From NCBI GenBank assembly GCA_947172415.1, contig OX359198.1, positions 6,789,401-6,853,400 on the forward strand: DNA of 64,000 nt, given 5' to 3'. This DNA is from Chondrosia reniformis (Eukaryota; Porifera; Demospongiae; Chondrillida; Chondrillidae). This document shows positions 61,001-64,000 of this stretch, piece by piece. Every line of letters begins with the position of its first letter. Position 1 is the stretch's first letter. Under the pieces are notes generated by a model. It was not told the DNA's origin and made no database searches. It saw nothing but the letters and a program-made list of their open reading frames with translations. The translations under genes were made by a program, and so were the position numbers.

Positions 61001-64000
61001 ATATATCCCAGTGAATTTGAATACTGGTCAATTAGTTCAATTAACCTATCTCAGTGGTATGCCAAGGGAAAGTGTTTAAACTTGAGGGTTGATTAATACT
61101 CTCTTGTTGAAATATGTACATTTAGAAAGTGGAATTTAGGTTACTTAATTGCTACATTAAGACATTAGGATCCTATGGTGTGTGTGCATGTGAAGAGGGA
61201 CTGTCCCCTTGTGGGTCCTACATACCTGATAAACAGGAGAGAGTGTTGACCATTGATATGTTGGCTACAAGGAAGGCCAGCTGGTAGAAGTAGTTTGCAA
61301 AGAACCACTACAGTAAGGGAAGATATTAAATGAATACCTACGTACATACACACAGACTTAAGGGATATAGAGAGAATTTCCTATTAATCAGAGGTCTGAA
61401 AATATTGACACTTACTTGCATATACATGTATTTGAAAAAGGGCCTAGTCATGCAAGCCATATGCTAGTTATGCAATTTGTGTGCTAGTTATGAATACACA
61501 AGTCCCATGATGGTTTACTGATGAATATTCAAATTTGAGGTTATTGAAACACCAAATAACACCATAGATGTAGTGGTTAGTCTATGATGACACGCACCAT
61601 GATTCCAAACCCAAGTGCCAACAGAGCAGTTTGCCTGACACTAAGATCAGCAGTAGGTGTCACTCTTTTGGGAGCTCTTGTGGCATTCTTCTTAATGTCA
61701 TCTATGCATAACAGAGAGAGAGAATGAGTAACAGTTACACAGTCTTACATGAATAATCTAACACCATTTTCAACATGCAACATATACATACTTTAGAGTA
61801 TGTACATATATAGGTAACTACGTAAATCTAGTAAGAACTTTCGATGAGGATACAAGAGTTTTCTCCTTCTTCTTCTCTTCTTCTTCACTGGGCCAGGAAG
61901 CTGTTTCTGGGAATTCCACCCTTCATGGTGACCCAGGGAATCTTTGTCTCATGTACACACACACACAGATGAACACAGGGATCACAAACACAAAAATGGC
62001 AGCCTAATTAGATATAGATCACAAGAGAGTAACTAATGATTCTTTAACGATGATCTTATTTCATTCATCTCCCACTTCATATCAGTCCCATCAAGTGAAG
62101 ACTATTAAAATTGCAACTAAAATAGGATTCAGGGGAATTATAGGTACTTCACTTCCTCCTGATCACAGACTGGAGCATGGATAACAGAACTAGTACGTAC
62201 ATCCTCAGAAAAGCTACTAACATATACAATCTATATATATCAACTATTTTGAGAAGCTAAAGAAATGCCCATGTTTGTCTAAACTTCCCAAAAGTGTTAT
62301 ATAAATACTCATACAACAATTTACTAGCTAGCTGGGTTATTTCAAAACACCTTCTCAAATGGACTAAGCCAAACAAGGAATGTGTCACATCCATGTGCTT
62401 CCACAATACAACAATAGGCCATCAAGAGAAGAAGAAGAAATACATTGGACAAGTGGTGTTGGCTTTCAATGTGTAAATCATTCGTGGGCTGACAAAGAGA
62501 ATAGACCACCTCTCTAACTACTTGCTTCCTACCAACACAGTGGGATGAATAGCTGACAGGGTCACTTACAGTGTCAGTAGTTAACACACACCCACTCAGT
62601 ACCCCTCATATATATCATTACATTGAGATACTTATTTGACAAATCAATGGAGAGCAGTGCTTCATGAAACTCACTCCAGCTTTTTCTGTGCCTGATTTCA
62701 ATGATGTTGGAAAATCTCACTTTGCTGGATCTCCTTCGCTCCATGTGTTCTGGGAGGAGAGGTGTGTTGACTGACTCATCTGGTACATCCACAAACTGGG
62801 GCTCAGTCTAGATGGGTACAGGATGACAGAGAGCTAGATGATACAGCACCCACACACACTTGATGATCCAAATACTACATCACTTACATATTACAGAACT
62901 GGTGAAGTATATAGAACTAATTATAAAACCAATGTTTGGACAAACTAATTCAATAACATAGCTTTACAAGACATAATATATATACCAAAGAACTACAAAT
63001 GAAGGTCCTACCTTGGGCCAGATGTGCCAAAAACAATACACACCATCCTATGGTGCCAACTAAGTGAAATAAGAAGGTTGCTAGGATACCATATGTTAGC
63101 GTACATAGCTAAAGAAAGAGACCAGCCATGTGAGCCTACAATAGCAACTCACACACAACCTCTATTACAATAGGTACACCAATGAACTATTATACCAGAG
63201 AGGGTCCTTATACACTGGCCATCAATGTACTTCTTAAAAAGGTGGAAGGTGAAAGGAAAATGAGTACTTTAGAGGTATACACACAACATCGAGGTCTCCC
63301 AGTCTACTAGATGCATGCATAACCATAGAAATGACATCCATCCCATACTACAGTATGTGAGCAGGGATGGGAGAGAGGTAGAGCACTTTTGGGTCAGTGA
63401 CTGACCACTCATGAGCCGTCATTAGCTATTGGCCTGTACTGCACTATATTGAAATGGGATACACTTTCGAAGTAACACCCAATGCAGTCTGCTGATTATG
63501 AGGTGAACATGAGCTATATCTAACTTATGAGTTAATTATCAAAAACTACATATACACACAATGTACATACACTGCACATGAATACTGCAAACATGCTTTA
63601 ACTGCAATCTACGTATAAATAAAAGGCAGTGATGAGCACGCAAACTTCTCTCTATTGCTTTACATGTATGACCAGCGAACACTTACTATCGTAAGATGCT
63701 CGAGGGATGTCGACATACTAAGTTCAACCTTTTCATCAGCTGCTTCAGAAGGATGACTGGATTCGCCTTCAGTCGACCCGCTAGGTGTCGCTGTCGAGGA
63801 TGTTAAGGTCGAAGAAAGCACCTCTTGCTGGCCCGTTTCGGCGTTAACACTCGCAATGTCAATGGAGAATTCGTCTTCCCGTTCTTCAGTTTTGGGGTTC
63901 GAGCCTTCACAACCATCTTCGAGACAATGCTCATCTTCCTCCTTACATGGAGGCAATCCGTTGACCATTGAGCCTTTTAGACAAGACTTCTTCTTACACG
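58048..64000 (-). CDS. SLC35F5: SLC35F5-like transporter of the EamA/DMT fold (5' end at window edge)
   Basis: Exons recognised on the minus strand, high to low: 63687 to at least 63968 (open to 64000), 62986-63108, 62632-62807, an unresolved linker, 61598-61701, 61226-61307, 59995-60187, 59383-59456, 58502-58664, 58323-58413 and 58048-58215. KVRFSNIIEIRH is a strong SLC35F5 signature. Paired membrane segments follow (ALLALGFGIM, FYQLAFLVANIS, KCLVVAISVCGAVLIG, FVGLFDAVLM, NGFVGTVLSELLWL, GTLSLALVAPISIG) and the tail resembles human (YGDWDP). SLC35F5 is an orphan carrier of the nucleotide-sugar transporter superfamily. The N-terminal exon encodes an acidic Ser/Thr/Glu-rich tail. The exon for the first membrane helix of human SLC35F5 was not found. 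The exon at 62986 has an alternative donor at 63011 that breaks the frame. Confidence 0.75.
58671..58915. repeat. 34-bp minisatellite in an SLC35F5 intron
   Basis: The unit ggaggggctcttaacagtat then gcacacaggggat recurs about seven times, with two shortened units, right next to the exon ending at 58664. Confidence 0.9.
59818..59965. repeat. Tandem repeat with tctcctatggaca/tactgcat units
   Basis: Units of about 20-26 bp (tctcctatggatactgcatg or with acgta inserted) occur six or seven times in an SLC35F5 intron, ending just before the exon at 59995. Confidence 0.85.
60198..60365. repeat. Purine-rich gggaga hexamer tract
   Basis: About 165 bp of gagggagaggga-type repeats lie eleven bases from the splice acceptor of the exon at 59995-60187. 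On the transcribed (minus) strand it reads as a tccctc pyrimidine tract, so it forms an extreme polypyrimidine stretch before the acceptor. Confidence 0.95.

Noticed and set aside
61920..62010. Hydrophobic minus-strand stretch (AIFVFVIPVFICVCV) as an SLC35F5 exon
   Set aside because: It cannot be joined in frame to the flanking exons and lies where the family has a cytosolic loop.

Overview
This is a eukaryotic window, AT-rich and intron-dense, with short spliceosomal introns (GT-AG, one GC-AG) and short intergenic gaps. Its genes are animal ones: a PRD-class homeobox gene and orthologue-like copies of FAPP2/PLEKHA8, ALS2CL, CFAP141, ARP3, SULT1-type sulfotransferases, PRELID1, ZC3H15, APLF, RAB3GAP1, SLC35F5, and a secreted fibrinogen-domain protein. 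Compactness and this mix suggest an early-branching animal, most likely a demosponge; that is inference, since no taxonomic marker such as rRNA is present. Exon boundaries below were joined by hand from frame, splice sites and family similarity.

Layout. 1-5990: a satellite of 169-bp monomers inside a 4.87-kb tandem duplication, with an 11-monomer higher-order period. 7073-8793 (+): paired-like homeobox gene. 9096-10368 (+): SPFH/band 7 membrane protein. 10582-16292 (+): FAPP2-like PH + GLTP lipid transfer protein with a 1.4-kb minisatellite in an intron. 16496-18317 (+): orphan multi-pass membrane protein. 18652-23634 (+): ALS2CL-like PH-MORN-VPS9 protein. 23875-24162 (-): CFAP141, head-to-head with ACTR3 (24289-28090, +). 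28414-39158: sulfotransferase cluster with three apparently intact genes, one pseudogene, one inverted exon-1 fragment, transposon remnants and palindromes. 39778-41891 (-): PRELID1. 42217-45089 (-): ZC3H15. 45330-48266 (-): APLF. 48565-57418 (-): RAB3GAP1, with a complete opposite-strand fibrinogen-domain gene (49192-51261) and a MITE-like element inside one intron. 58048-64000 (-): SLC35F5-like transporter, running to the window edge.

Most genes are unrelated housekeeping genes packed together (actin nucleation, lipid transfer at Golgi and mitochondria, Rab GEF/GAP regulation, translation-factor partner, DNA repair). The accessory parts are the satellite at the left, the sulfotransferase cluster, and the gene nested in RAB3GAP1. 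I see no prokaryote-like defence system, CRISPR array or biosynthetic cluster. The strongest unusual signals are the nested gene, the satellite higher-order structure, a reciprocal exchange of two sugar-binding residues in the GLTP domain, and inverted duplications in the sulfotransferase cluster.
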